The notes under the pieces were generated by a model, which ran no database searches, had not been told where the DNA came from, and saw only the letters and a program-made list of their open reading frames with translations. 64,000 nt of DNA from Solimonas variicoloris DSM 15731 (GTDB lineage Bacteria > Pseudomonadota > Gammaproteobacteria > Nevskiales > Nevskiaceae). This document shows, piece after piece, positions 20,523 through 28,820 of the stretch. Position 1 is the stretch's first letter; each line of letters starts with the position of its first letter. Where the stretch lies: assembly GCF_000382285.1 (NCBI RefSeq), contig NZ_KB907929.1:186001-250000 (forward strand), written 5' to 3'. Position numbers and translations under genes: made by a program.

Positions 20523-21764
20523 ATGGCGGAGCAGGTTGCGGCGGCCGCGCTGCTCGCCGACGTCGTGCGGCGTTCACGCCTCCGCCTGCTGGCGTTTCTC
20601 GCCGCCGGCGCGCAGGACGTCGCCGGCGCCGAGGACGCGCTCGCCGATGCGGTGCGCGCCGCGCTGGAGACCTGGCCCGAGGCGGGGCAGCCGCAGCAGC
20701 CGGAGGCCTGGCTGCTGACGGCGGCGCGACGCCGGCTGATCGACGCCGCGCGCCAGCGCCGGGTGCGGCGTCTCGCCGAGCCGATCCTCGGCGCCGACGG
20801 CGAGGCGGTCGAAGCCGCCGATCTGCCGGACGAGTTCCCCGACGAGCGCCTGAAGCTGCTGTTCGTCTGCGCCCATCCGGCGCTCGATCCGGCGGTGCGG
20901 CCGGCGTTGATGCTGCAGGTCGTGCTCGGCCTCGACGCGGCGCGCATCGCGCCGGCCTATCTTGCCCGGCCGGCGACGGTCGGCCAGCGCCTGAGCCGCG
21001 CCAAGCAGAAGATCCGCGACGCCGGCATACCGTTCGAGATCCCGCGTCCGGCCGAGTGGCCGGCGCGCCTGCGCGCGGTGCTGGAGGCGGTCTATGCGGC
21101 CTACGGTCACGGCTGGGAGGCCGACGCTCTGCCCGGCGGCGGCCGGCTCGCGCAGGAGGCGGTGCAGCTTGGCCGCCTGCTGGTCGAGCTGATGCCGGAC
21201 GAGCCCGAGGCGATGGGCTTGCTGGCCCTGATGCTGCACGGCCAGGCGCGGCAGGCGGCGCGCCGCGATGCGCGCGGCGCCTACGTGCCGCTGTCCGAGC
21301 AGGACTGTGCGCGCTGGTCGCAGCCGATGATCGGCGAAGCCGAGCGCTGGCTCGATCGCGCGTCGCGCGCCGGGCGCCTCGGCGCCTTCCAGCTCGAAGC
21401 GGCGATCCAGTCGGTGCACGCGCGCCGCCTGCGCGACGGCCGCACCGACTGGGCGAGCATCGCGCTGCTGTACGAAGGCCTCGTGCGCCTCGCGCCGAGC
21501 GCCGGCGCGCAGGTCGGCCATGCCGCGGCGATCGCCCGTCTGCATGGCGCGGCGGCCGGCTGGGACTGCCTGCAGCCGCTTGCCGCGCTCGGCGAAGCCG
21601 GCTACCAGCCGTATTGGGCGCTGGCCGCCGAGCTGCTGGCCGAACTGCGGCGCGTCGACGAGGCGGCCGAGGCATACGCGCGCGCGATCGCGCTCAGCGA
21701 CGATCCGGCGGTACGCGACTTCCTGCGCGCGCGCGCCGCGCGCAGCGGCGTCGCGCTGAACTGA
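20523..21764 (+). CDS. ECF42-type RNA polymerase sigma factor with C-terminal TPR-like domain
   Basis: A 413-residue sigma factor. Region 2 lies at about 10-80 (EAWLLTAARRRLIDAARQRR) and region 4 at about 115-165 (LARPATVGQRLSRAKQKIRDAGI). A long helical C-terminal part from about 185 on resembles the SigI/ECF42 extension (YNEGH-like position YAAYGHGWEAD, then LARLLVELMPDEPEAMGLLALMLH-type repeats). This group has no classical membrane anti-sigma; the C-terminal domain is thought to be needed for activity. Paired with the upstream YCII gene. Confidence 0.85.
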   Translation: MAEQVAAAALLADVVRRSRLRLLAFLAAGAQDVAGAEDALADAVRAALETWPEAGQPQQPEAWLLTAARRRLIDAARQRRVRRLAEPILGADGEAVEAADLPDEFPDERLKLLFVCAHPALDPAVRPALMLQVVLGLDAARIAPAYLARPATVGQRLSRAKQKIRDAGIPFEIPRPAEWPARLRAVLEAVYAAYGHGWEADALPGGGRLAQEAVQLGRLLVELMPDEPEAMGLLALMLHGQARQAARRDARGAYVPLSEQDCARWSQPMIGEAERWLDRASRAGRLGAFQLEAAIQSVHARRLRDGRTDWASIALLYEGLVRLAPSAGAQVGHAAAIARLHGAAAGWDCLQPLAALGEAGYQPYWALAAELLAELRRVDEAAEAYARAIALSDDPAVRDFLRARAARSGVALN

Positions 21765-21809
21765 ACGCGGGGGGCTGCGCGCAGCGGCCGGCGGACGCGC
21801 CGGTCCGGT

Positions 21810-22523
21810 TCAGTCGTCGCGGCGGCCGTGGTGCTCGTCGTCGGCGCTGCGATGGCATTCGACGCAGTTGTCGATATCGGTAATGCCTTCTTCATCGTGC
21901 TCGGCGCGGATGCGCGCCGGCGAATGCTCGTGGCAGCCGAAGCAGGTGTACTGCTTGAAATCCTGCCCGGTGTGGCAGGTCGCGCACGAGGTGCGATGTA
22001 CGCCTTCGAGCAGGAAGAAGCGCGCGTGCTCGAACTGCGCCGGCCGCCACTGCTCCTGGCTGTGGCACTGCTGGCAATCGCCGGCGATCGTCGCGTGCAG
22101 CGAATCCTGCGGCTTGCGGTGGCAGGCCAGGCAGTCGCCGCGGATGCCGGGTTCGAGCAGGGTGTGCGAGAAATGCGCTGCCGGGTGCTGCATCGCGCGG
22201 CCCTGGTGCTCGGCGTGGCAGGCCATGCAGTTCTGCGCAAGCAGATGCTGGTGGAAGGGCACCTTCGGTTCGGTGCCGGAGGCGGCGATCGGCGCGCCGC
22301 TGGTCGTGTAGCGGCCGATGCGGTCGACCTGATGGCAGGTGATGCAACGCTCAGCGCGGCTGCCGCGGAACGGCTGATGGCAGGCGAAGCAGTCGCCGGT
22401 CAGATCGGCGTGCGCGGCCTGCAGCGGCCCGGGGCTCAGCATCGGTTCCGGACGCAGCAGCACGAGCGCCAGCACGCCGAGCAGGACGACCGCGACCGCC
22501 GCCCACAGCCAGCGCGCGTTCAT
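21810..22523 (-). CDS. Membrane-anchored octahaem cytochrome c
   Basis: A 237-residue protein with an uncleaved-looking N-terminal membrane helix (about 5-23) and eight CxxCH haem sites starting at residues 45, 60, 99, 131, 150, 180, 194 and 220. Many extra His residues could serve as distal ligands. It should sit in the periplasm and carry electrons. It does not show the CxxCK site of nitrite reductase NrfA, and no known octahaem enzyme name fits surely. Its start overlaps the stop of the cytochrome-b-like gene by 4 bases, so the two form an electron-transfer unit. Confidence 0.83.
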   Translation of the reverse strand: MNARWLWAAVAVVLLGVLALVLLRPEPMLSPGPLQAAHADLTGDCFACHQPFRGSRAERCITCHQVDRIGRYTTSGAPIAASGTEPKVPFHQHLLAQNCMACHAEHQGRAMQHPAAHFSHTLLEPGIRGDCLACHRKPQDSLHATIAGDCQQCHSQEQWRPAQFEHARFFLLEGVHRTSCATCHTGQDFKQYTCFGCHEHSPARIRAEHDEEGITDIDNCVECHRSADDEHHGRRDD

Positions 22524-23098
22524 CGCCAGCCCCAGAAGACGAACACGGCGACGATGTGGCCGAGCGCGAGCGTGCCGAAAGCCGCGGCGATCGGCAGGTG
22601 GATCGTGCGCCAGCGCTTCAGCCATTCCAGTGTGGTGGCGTCGGCTTCGAGACGTGCCTCGACGGCGCCGGCACTCAGGCCCTCGGCGAGCAGCAGCTTC
22701 TTCTTCAGATCGACGTGGCGCCGCGCGCGCTGCAGCAGGAACACGCCGGTCAGGCCGCTGGCGACGTTGACGAGCATCGCCCCGGTCGCGAGCCAGGGCA
22801 GCACGGCGTGGAAGTGGATGCCGGCGTGCACCAGCACCAGCAGCGAGCCGAACCAGGCGACGATCTTGTGGAACTGCAGCCAGCGTCCCGGCTGGCCGCG
22901 CGTCAGCAGCTGGTGCTTGCGCAGCGAATAGCCGAGCGAGAGCAGGATCAGCAGGACGCCGGGAATGCCCAGATAGCGGCCGACCGACGCCAGCTCAAGC
23001 CGATGCAGCACGGCGTCGACAACGATCGTCGCGACGACCAGCGCCGCGAACAGCAGCGTCAGTGGCGCGACGTCACGGCGCAGGACCGAACGCTTCAC
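22520..23098 (-). CDS. Cytochrome-b-like integral membrane protein
   Basis: A 192-residue protein with about five hydrophobic helices. Histidines placed inside helices, His77 (QFHK), His91 (LVHAG), His95, His97, His167 (TIHLP) and His181 (LGHIV), could bind two haems b. The fold is inferred, not certain; it resembles small diheme cytochromes that link quinol to multihaem cytochromes c. The start is GTG with no strong ribosome site. The octahaem cytochrome c gene follows with a 4-base overlap. Confidence 0.65.
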   Translation of the reverse strand: MKRSVLRRDVAPLTLLFAALVVATIVVDAVLHRLELASVGRYLGIPGVLLILLSLGYSLRKHQLLTRGQPGRWLQFHKIVAWFGSLLVLVHAGIHFHAVLPWLATGAMLVNVASGLTGVFLLQRARRHVDLKKKLLLAEGLSAGAVEARLEADATTLEWLKRWRTIHLPIAAAFGTLALGHIVAVFVFWGWR

Positions 23099-23211
23099 GG
23101 CGTTTGCCCGCAGGCACCACCGCTATCCGGACCTGCCGGTGCCGTCCGCCGCCGCTCGCCTCGCGCCATGCGCATTCGCTCGCTTCCGTGTGCCATGCCC
23201 GTCGGGATCGA

Positions 23212-23245
23212 CGCGGGAGCGTCCGTTGCAACGGACGCTCCCGCG
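23212..23245. repeat. 34-bp perfect palindrome in the leader of the cytochrome operon
   Basis: Two 17-base arms (CGCGGGAGCGTCCGTTG and its exact complement) abut with no spacer, so transcripts from either strand fold into a very stable hairpin. There is no T run on either side, so it is not a standard terminator. On the minus strand it lies right after the predicted transcription start of the cytochrome operon. Confidence 0.9.
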
Positions 23246-23254
23246 CGTGCCGAC

Positions 23255-23296
23255 AGTATGAGGCCGCGGCGGCCCGGCGGCATTGACGCGGATCAA
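23255..23296 (-). promoter_or_regulatory. FNR/Anr-type promoter of the cytochrome b / cytochrome c operon
   Basis: An FNR/Anr-like box TTGAC-GCGG-ATCAA (23283-23296; consensus TTGAT-N4-ATCAA, one mismatch) and a minus-strand -10-like CATACT (23260-23255) are spaced so that a start near 23248 would put the box centre at -41.5, the class II FNR position. This suggests oxygen-controlled expression of the operon. Based on motif and geometry only. Confidence 0.5.
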
Positions 23297-23335
23297 AGCG
23301 GGCCGGCCGCCAGCATCGCGCGCGTCGCTGCGGGC

Positions 23336-24880
23336 TCAGCTCGTGCGTGCCGCGGCCTTGGCGCGCGGCCGTGCCGCGCCCGGGCCGGCCGGCGCCGGCA
23401 CCCACTCGTAGTCGGCGAGCCGCACCTTGCGCGTACGCAGCCAGAAGCGCCAGGTCGACCACGGCCACATCGTGAAGTTGATGCCCTCGGCGGTCTGGTA
23501 CCAGCTCTTGCAGCCGGTCGACCACACCGAATGCTTGAGCGCGCCCTGAACCTCGTCGTTGAAGCGGCGCTGCACCTCGGGCTTGACGTCGACGTACAGG
23601 GCGCGCTGCGCGTCGAGCTGCTTGAGGCAGTCGAGGATGTAGTGCACCTGCGCCTCGATCATGAAGATGATCGAGTTGTGGCCCAGCGCCGTGCCGGGGC
23701 CGACCAGCTGGAACATGTTCGGGTAACCGGTGACGGTGGTGCCGAGGAAGGCTTCCGGCGCGCGCGCCCAGTCCCGGGCGATCTCATGGCCGTCGCGGCC
23801 GCTCAGCGCGAAGCCGCGCATGTAGACGCGCGGATCGACGACGAAGCCGGTGCCGAGAATGATGCAGTCGACCGGCCGCTCGACGCCGTCGCGGGTGACG
23901 ATGCTGTGCTCGCGAATCTCGCGGATACCGTCGGTGACGAGCTCGACGTTGGCGCGGTTGAAGGTCGGGTAGTAGGCGTTGGAGATCAGCACGCGCTTGC
24001 AGCCGATCGTGTAGTCCGGCGTCAGCTTGCGCTGCAGCGCCGGGTCCTTGACCTGCGAGCGGATGAACATCTCGGCGAGCTTCTGCAGCGTGCGCGCCAG
24101 CGCCGGGTTGAAGATCGGCCAGACGCGCGATTCGTTGCTCCAGTACAGACGTGCGCGATGCAGCTTGCGCAGCAGCGGCACGGCGGCGAACAGCTTCTTG
24201 CGGAAGTCCGAGTAGCGGCGCGTGTCGCGCGGGATCACCCACGCCGGCGTGCGTTGGAAGACGTGCAGCTGCTTCACCTTCGGCGCGATCTCCGGCACGT
24301 ACTGGATCGCGCTGCCGCCGGTGCCGATCGAGGCGACGGCCTTGCCGGACAGATCGTAGCCGTGGTCCCACTGCGCGGAGTGGAACAGCTTGCCCTTGAA
24401 GCTCGACAGCCCAGGCAGGTCCGGAATCGCCGGCACATGCAGCGGGCCGGACGCCAGCACCCAGTGGCGGGCGAGGATCACGTCGCCGCCGCGCGTCTCG
24501 ATGCGCCAGCGGCCCTCATCCTGCAGGAAGTGCGCGCCGCTCACTTCCTGGCCGAAGCGGATGTACGGGCGCAGGCGGTAACGCTCGGTGACGTCGAGGA
24601 TGTAATCCTGGATCTCGCGCCAGCCGGCGTAGCGCTGCGTCCAGTCGGCCTTCGGCGCGAACGAGTACGAGTACAGATGCGACTGCACGTCGCAGGCCGC
24701 GCCCGGATAGCTGTTGTCGCGCCAGGTACCGCCGACGTCCGCGCCCTTTTCGAGGATCACGAAATCCTTGCGTCCGGCCTCGATCAGCTTGATGGCCATG
24801 CACAGACCGCCGAAGCCGGCGCCGACGATGGCGACCTCGGTTTCGGTGGTGCGGCCGGGTTTGGGTTCCATTGCGGTCAT
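23336..24880 (-). CDS. Flavin-containing monooxygenase, Baeyer-Villiger type
   Basis: A 514-residue FAD/NADPH enzyme. The FAD-binding motif is GAGFGG (20-25), the Baeyer-Villiger fingerprint FxGxxxHxxxW is FKGKLFHSAQW (161-171), and the NADPH motif is GTGGSA (186-191). Such enzymes insert oxygen next to a ketone, giving esters or lactones; substrate unknown. The ATG at 24880 has a GAGGAG site. It is divergent from an AraC-type regulator across 151 bases, the usual setting of inducible BVMO genes. Confidence 0.88.
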   Translation of the reverse strand: MTAMEPKPGRTTETEVAIVGAGFGGLCMAIKLIEAGRKDFVILEKGADVGGTWRDNSYPGAACDVQSHLYSYSFAPKADWTQRYAGWREIQDYILDVTERYRLRPYIRFGQEVSGAHFLQDEGRWRIETRGGDVILARHWVLASGPLHVPAIPDLPGLSSFKGKLFHSAQWDHGYDLSGKAVASIGTGGSAIQYVPEIAPKVKQLHVFQRTPAWVIPRDTRRYSDFRKKLFAAVPLLRKLHRARLYWSNESRVWPIFNPALARTLQKLAEMFIRSQVKDPALQRKLTPDYTIGCKRVLISNAYYPTFNRANVELVTDGIREIREHSIVTRDGVERPVDCIILGTGFVVDPRVYMRGFALSGRDGHEIARDWARAPEAFLGTTVTGYPNMFQLVGPGTALGHNSIIFMIEAQVHYILDCLKQLDAQRALYVDVKPEVQRRFNDEVQGALKHSVWSTGCKSWYQTAEGINFTMWPWSTWRFWLRTRKVRLADYEWVPAPAGPGAARPRAKAAARTS

Positions 24881-25031
24881 GCCTCGTTCTCCTCGCTGCG
24901 TTCGATGCGTATCGCGCGTTGTTGCGCGTCGCCGGCAATCTACGGGCGCAGCGGCGACGGCGGCCATGCTGGCTTCGCCCTCCGATTGATCTTTTCGGCC
25001 ACAATGGCCGGCGAGGAGGGACGAAAGAACG

Positions 25032-26045
25032 ATGACGAGCCGCTCGATACTCGGGCTGATGTACACGATGCAGGGCCTGCGCGCGCTCGGCGAAGATCCC
25101 GCGCCGGTGCTGGCCCGCTACGGCCTCGACCTCGACCGGCTCGATCCCGCCGCGCGCATCGACCGTTCTCTCGAACTGCGCATCCACGCCGAAGTCGCCG
25201 AGCATTTGCGCGATCCGCTCGCCGGCCTCAAGACCGGCCGCTTCTTCGGTTTTGCCGGCTACGGCCCGCTGGCGATGCTGCTGCTGACCTGCGCCGACGT
25301 GCGCGATGCCTTTCGCATCGGCGTGCACTACCAGCGCCTGACCTATCTCTACAGCACGCTGTCGCTGGAAGAGGGCGCGACACAGAGCGCGCTGTGCCTG
25401 ACGCCGCTGCCGCTGCCGCGGCGCGCGTTCCGCTTCCGCGTCGACGGCGAAATGGCCGGCACCTACAAGCTGATGATGGACATCCAGGCTTCGATCGGCG
25501 CCGCGCTGCAGCCGCTGCGTGTCGACATGCCGTATCCGCGTCCGCCGGAGGCACAGAAGTACGAAGCGCACTTCGGCTGTCCGGTGCGCTGGGGCGAGGC
25601 GCAGGGCCGCTTCTGGCTGCGCAACGAACACCTGTCGGTGCGCTTCCCCTCGCATGACCCGGCCGCGCACGCGCTGTACCGCGGCCTTTGCGAGCAGGCG
25701 CTCGTCGACCAGCAGAAGGAGCTCGACACGCTGGCCACCAAGGTGCTGCTGCACCTCGAACTGCTCGACGAACGCATGCCCGGTGCCGAGCGCGTCGCCC
25801 GCTTCTTCGGCCTCGCCGAGCGCAGCCTGCGCCGGCGCCTCGCCGAGGAAGGCACGAGCTTTCGCGCGCTGGTCGCCGATGCGCGCTACCGCAAGGCCCG
25901 CCACCTGCTGCGGCACACGGCGCTGAGCGTCGAGACCATCGCCGAACGCCTCGGCTACGCCGAACCGGCCGCCTTCATCCACGCCTTCCAGCGCTGGTCC
26001 GGCCGCAGCCCGCAGCGATATCGCGCCTCGCCAGCGGACGAGTAA
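25032..26045 (+). CDS. AraC-family transcriptional regulator
   Basis: A 337-residue regulator. The N-terminal arabinose_bd-type domain covers about 20-200, and two helix-turn-helix motifs form the AraC DNA-binding domain at about 235-335 (ERSLRRRLAEEGTSFRALVAD; ETIAERLGYAEPAAFIHAFQRWSG). It follows an AGGAGGG site. By position it probably controls the divergent monooxygenase gene. It is the last clearly chromosomal gene before the insertion zone. Confidence 0.88.
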   Translation: MTSRSILGLMYTMQGLRALGEDPAPVLARYGLDLDRLDPAARIDRSLELRIHAEVAEHLRDPLAGLKTGRFFGFAGYGPLAMLLLTCADVRDAFRIGVHYQRLTYLYSTLSLEEGATQSALCLTPLPLPRRAFRFRVDGEMAGTYKLMMDIQASIGAALQPLRVDMPYPRPPEAQKYEAHFGCPVRWGEAQGRFWLRNEHLSVRFPSHDPAAHALYRGLCEQALVDQQKELDTLATKVLLHLELLDERMPGAERVARFFGLAERSLRRRLAEEGTSFRALVADARYRKARHLLRHTALSVETIAERLGYAEPAAFIHAFQRWSGRSPQRYRASPADE

Positions 26046-26114
26046 ATCCTTCGCGGTCTAAAGGCCGGCGGGCAGGTCGCATGCAATACGTGACTAGGCT
26101 GCTCGCAATGGCGC

Positions 26115-26353
26115 CGCGCTGGTCCACATCCAGCCCGGCAAGCCGACGCAGAATGGCGACATCGAACGCTTCAATAGAAGCCAGCGTACCGAAGTGCCCG
26201 ACCGCTACGTCTTCACCAGCCTCGCCGAAGTCCGTCGCATGGTCGAAGACTCGATACTGCCACAACCGTCACCGTCCGCATCGCAGCCTCGGCGGCCTGT
26301 TGCTCGTTCGATTCGCGATGGCACAATCAACCACAACCTCTACTTCTGAGTGA
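26115..26353 (+). pseudogene. IS3-family transposase (OrfB) remnant
   Basis: A C-terminal fragment of an IS3-type DDE transposase. It keeps IQPGKPTQNGDIERFNR, with the catalytic Glu region, and DRYVFTSLAEVRRM. The frame breaks near 26255 and continues in another frame as HRPHRSLGGLLLVRFAM up to a stop at 26351-26353. The N-terminal two-thirds is missing. It is a different IS3 subgroup from the intact element downstream. Confidence 0.8.
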
Positions 26354-26457
26354 CTCGAAGAAACGAGGATCTTTCACTATGCCTCAAGGGCCATTACGCT
26401 AGCATCCGACTTGGATCGCTTGGCAATCTCAAATCTCAGCTTCGGGGGAGGCTGCGT

Positions 26458-27000
26458 ATGGGGTTCTACATCAGAAAGTCGATTTCGGTCGGTCCCTTCC
26501 GGTTCAATCTTTCGAAGTCTGGTGTCGGCATCTCGACCGGCATTAAAGGCTTTCGAGTCGGAATGTCTCCGCGGGGGACGTACGTACATGTGGGGCGGGA
26601 TGGCCTCTACTATCGAGTAACGGTTCCACACTCGGGCCCACGTCGACCTCCGCGAAGCATTGAACGGCCTTTCAACCCCGATGCGACTCAGCCCATTCGG
26701 AATCCGGATCCAGTGGTGATGCACGCCATCGAGAGTGTTGAGACGATCAGCATCGAGGATTCCAGTTCGGCAGATCTTGTGGCCGAGATGAATGCCAAGC
26801 GGAAGCGGATACGGTTCTGGCCTCTTGTGCTACTGGGTACGGGTGGGCTTTGCATCGCTGCTGCCCAGTTAAACGCTCCAAGATGGGTGATGATCGCTGC
26901 CGGCGCGATCGGACTGGCAGCGACCTTGGCCGTTGCGATCTGGGATCAGCTTCGAAAAACCACTGTGTTGATGTACCGACGTCCCCCCGTAGTTGAGTAG
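26458..27000 (+). CDS. DUF4236 protein, 3' end altered by an IS
   Basis: A 180-residue protein starting with the DUF4236 domain (GFYIRKSISVGPFRFNLSKS, then GVGISTGIKGFR and the YVHVGRDGLYYR region), followed by a linker and two hydrophobic segments at about 122-160. Function unknown. A GGGGAGG site precedes the ATG at 26458. The last residues (PPVVE) and the stop are coded by the left end of the IS407-group element. Joining the flanks without the IS restores a frame that reads RRRNSGKRVVSSSVG and stops at 28222-28224. GC is lower than in the chromosome genes. Confidence 0.7.
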   Translation: MGFYIRKSISVGPFRFNLSKSGVGISTGIKGFRVGMSPRGTYVHVGRDGLYYRVTVPHSGPRRPPRSIERPFNPDATQPIRNPDPVVMHAIESVETISIEDSSSADLVAEMNAKRKRIRFWPLVLLGTGGLCIAAAQLNAPRWVMIAAGAIGLAATLAVAIWDQLRKTTVLMYRRPPVVE

Positions 27001-27044
27001 CGGATCGGTTTGGAATCCAATCCCTGTCATCAAGGAGATTGGAC

Positions 27045-27308
27045 GTGAAGAAGCGGTTCAGCGAAGAGCAGATCATCGGTTTTTTGAAGGAAGCGGACGC
27101 TGGCGTGCCGATCAAGGAGCTATGCCGGCGGCACGGGTTCTCGGACGCCAGCTACTACCTGTGGCGCAGCAAATTCGGCGGCATGGACGTGTCGGACGCC
27201 AAGCGGCTGAAGGCGTTGGAGGCTGAAAACGCACGGCTGAAGAAAATGCTGGCGGAAACCTTGCTGGAAACGGAGGTGATCCGCGAGGTACTGAGAAAAA
27301 AGCCGTGA
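27045..27308 (+). CDS. IS407-group transposase OrfA
   Basis: An 87-residue DNA-binding subunit with a helix-turn-helix (SEEQIIGFLKEADAG, then LCRRHGFSDASYYLWRSKFGG) and a leucine-zipper-like C-terminus (LEAENARLKKMLAETLLETEV). The start is GTG with an AAGGAG site. Its 3' end holds a slippery heptamer for fusion to OrfB. Confidence 0.92.
   Translation: MKKRFSEEQIIGFLKEADAGVPIKELCRRHGFSDASYYLWRSKFGGMDVSDAKRLKALEAENARLKKMLAETLLETEVIREVLRKKP
27296..27302 (+). other. Programmed -1 frameshift site
   Basis: The heptamer A-AAA-AAG lies in the OrfA reading phase (AGA AAA AAG). Slipping back one base enters the OrfB frame, the known way IS3 elements make the OrfAB transposase. Confidence 0.7.
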
Positions 27309-28165
27309 TCGCACCGGCTCGACGCGAGGCGGTGCGGGAGATGAAATCGTTAGGGCTGACGGAGCGGCGTGCGTTGTCGGCGATCGGCATGAGCGCCAGT
27401 TCGCTGCGCTACGTACCAGCGCCGGACCGCAATGCCGATCTTCGGCGCAAGATCGTGGCGCTGGCGCGGAAGCATCGGCGCTACGGGGCCGAGATGATCT
27501 ACCTGAAGCTGAGGCAAGACGGCCTACAGGTGAACCACAAGCGCGTGGATCGGCTGTACGCGCTGGAGAGGCTGCATGTGCGCCGGCGTCGCCGCAAGAA
27601 AGTACCGCCAGCCGAGCGTCAGCCCCTGATCCGGCCCAGCGCGGCGAATGAGGTCTGGTCGATCGATTTCATCTTCGACCGGATCGCCTCGGGCCGCGCG
27701 CTCAAGTGCCTGGTCATCGTCGACGACGCCACGCACGAGGCGGTAGCGGTCATGGCCCAGCACAGCATCGGCGGCAACCAGCTCACGCGGATGCTCGACG
27801 AAGTCTGCGCGCGTCGCGGCAAGCCGGCGGTGATCCGCTCGGACAACGGCCGCGAACTGACCGGCAAGGCCATGCTGACCTGGGCCCATCGAAACGGCGT
27901 CACGCTGCGGCAGATCGAACCGGGCAAGCCCAATCAGAACGCCTATGTCGAATTGTTCAATGGGCGTCTGCGCGATGAATGCCTCAACGAGCACTGGTTC
28001 GTCAGCCTCGCGCACGCGCAGGCCGTGATCAATGCCTGGGTCCGTGAGTACAACGAGGAGCGACCGAAGAAAGCGCTCGGCGGGCTGACGCCCGCCAGCT
28101 ATGCGAAGCAGTTGGCCGCCAAGGCCGTTACATTAACCCCGGATTCCAAAGCCGCCTGCTACTGA
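27305..28165 (+). CDS. IS407-group transposase OrfB
   Basis: A 286-residue DDE integrase-core protein. The catalytic triad is Asp121 (WSIDFIFD), Asp180 (RSDNGREL) and Glu216 (NAYVELFNG), with the DD(35)E spacing typical of IS3. The N-terminal HTH_21 region and the C-terminal EERPKKALGGLTPASYA are intact. The frame overlaps orfA by 4 bases, in the -1 phase. Confidence 0.93.
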   Translation: MIAPARREAVREMKSLGLTERRALSAIGMSASSLRYVPAPDRNADLRRKIVALARKHRRYGAEMIYLKLRQDGLQVNHKRVDRLYALERLHVRRRRRKKVPPAERQPLIRPSAANEVWSIDFIFDRIASGRALKCLVIVDDATHEAVAVMAQHSIGGNQLTRMLDEVCARRGKPAVIRSDNGRELTGKAMLTWAHRNGVTLRQIEPGKPNQNAYVELFNGRLRDECLNEHWFVSLAHAQAVINAWVREYNEERPKKALGGLTPASYAKQLAAKAVTLTPDSKAACY

Positions 28166-28302
28166 ACGCGGGGGGACGTCGTCGGAATTCTGGCAAACGG
28201 GTTGTATCAAGCTCGGTCGGATGATTCGCAGGGCAACTCAGGGCAGGATGGTTCCGGACAAAATGGGGCAGGATCGAGCTGCGGCTGCGGGGGTAACTAG
28301 CC

Positions 28303-28683
28303 ATGGACGTTGGAGCTAGTTTTCTCGGCGGCGTTGTCGCGGTGGCCGCCGCAGCTTATTTCGCAGGCCGCCATCATTCACGGCAAAAATGGATGCGCGG
28401 CCGCGAACCAATGGCGGCAGATCAGATTTTGCGAGGTCTACCTGAAGGCGTTAGTCAAGATGAAGCCTCAGAAGTGCTTCAAGTCGTAGGAAAGTGCTTT
28501 GGCATTCGGCCTGAAATCCTGAGACTCGAAGACTCGATTTCAGCCTTGCAGGCGATGGATTCCTGGGCACTTGGCAAAGGCCAAGAAGATCTTGAGGCGT
28601 GGCTTCGGAGTCGGGGCGTCAAGAGTCTGCGAACCAAAGGCATCACCATCCGTGACTTGATCCTTTCGACGACCAAGGGATAG
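28303..28683 (+). CDS. Hypothetical protein with N-terminal membrane segment
   Basis: A 126-residue protein of no recognised family. Residues about 5-22 are hydrophobic (FLGGVVAVAAAAYFAG), the rest is a soluble mixed helical region (DEASEVLQVVGKCFGIRPEIL, DLEAWLRSRGVKSL). GC is low for the window. It lies between the intact IS and an inverted IS end fragment, so it may have arrived with them. Confidence 0.5.
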   Translation: MDVGASFLGGVVAVAAAAYFAGRHHSRQKWMRGREPMAADQILRGLPEGVSQDEASEVLQVVGKCFGIRPEILRLEDSISALQAMDSWALGKGQEDLEAWLRSRGVKSLRTKGITIRDLILSTTKG

Positions 28684-28820
28684 TTAAAAGATCCTCGCCC
28701 GGATCAGTTAGGGAAGGTTTGAATAACCCCTGATTCAGGCCCCCGTTGCTGCAATCACGGCCAGCCATGAGGAGCATGATGCCCGTGGACGGTAATCCCC
28801 CGCCGAATAGCTGACGTCAG

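Larger units (their letters stand above)
26977..28180 (+). mobile_element. IS3-family element, IS407 group, apparently intact
   Basis: About 1.2 kb with orfA and orfB, terminal inverted repeats sharing CGACGTCCCCCCG and then imperfectly GTAGTTGAGTAGC / GCGTTCAGTAGCA. The exact ends are unsure. If the ends are the C6/G6 runs (26983-28175), the flanking ACGT is a 4-bp target duplication, as expected for IS407 elements. A second fragment of the same IS also has GACGTCGG next to its G run, which argues that those bases belong to the IS. Confidence 0.85.

Noticed and set aside
23212..23245. Rho-independent terminator
   Set aside because: The perfect stem lacks a T run on both strands and lies at the start, not the end, of the cytochrome operon.
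26115..26353. Functional IS3 transposase
   Set aside because: The N-terminal part is missing and the frame is broken; called a remnant.
26979..28179. ACGT as a certain target-site duplication of the IS
   Set aside because: ACGT is palindromic and the same GACGTCGG adjoins the second IS fragment, so these bases may be part of the IS. Kept only as a possibility.
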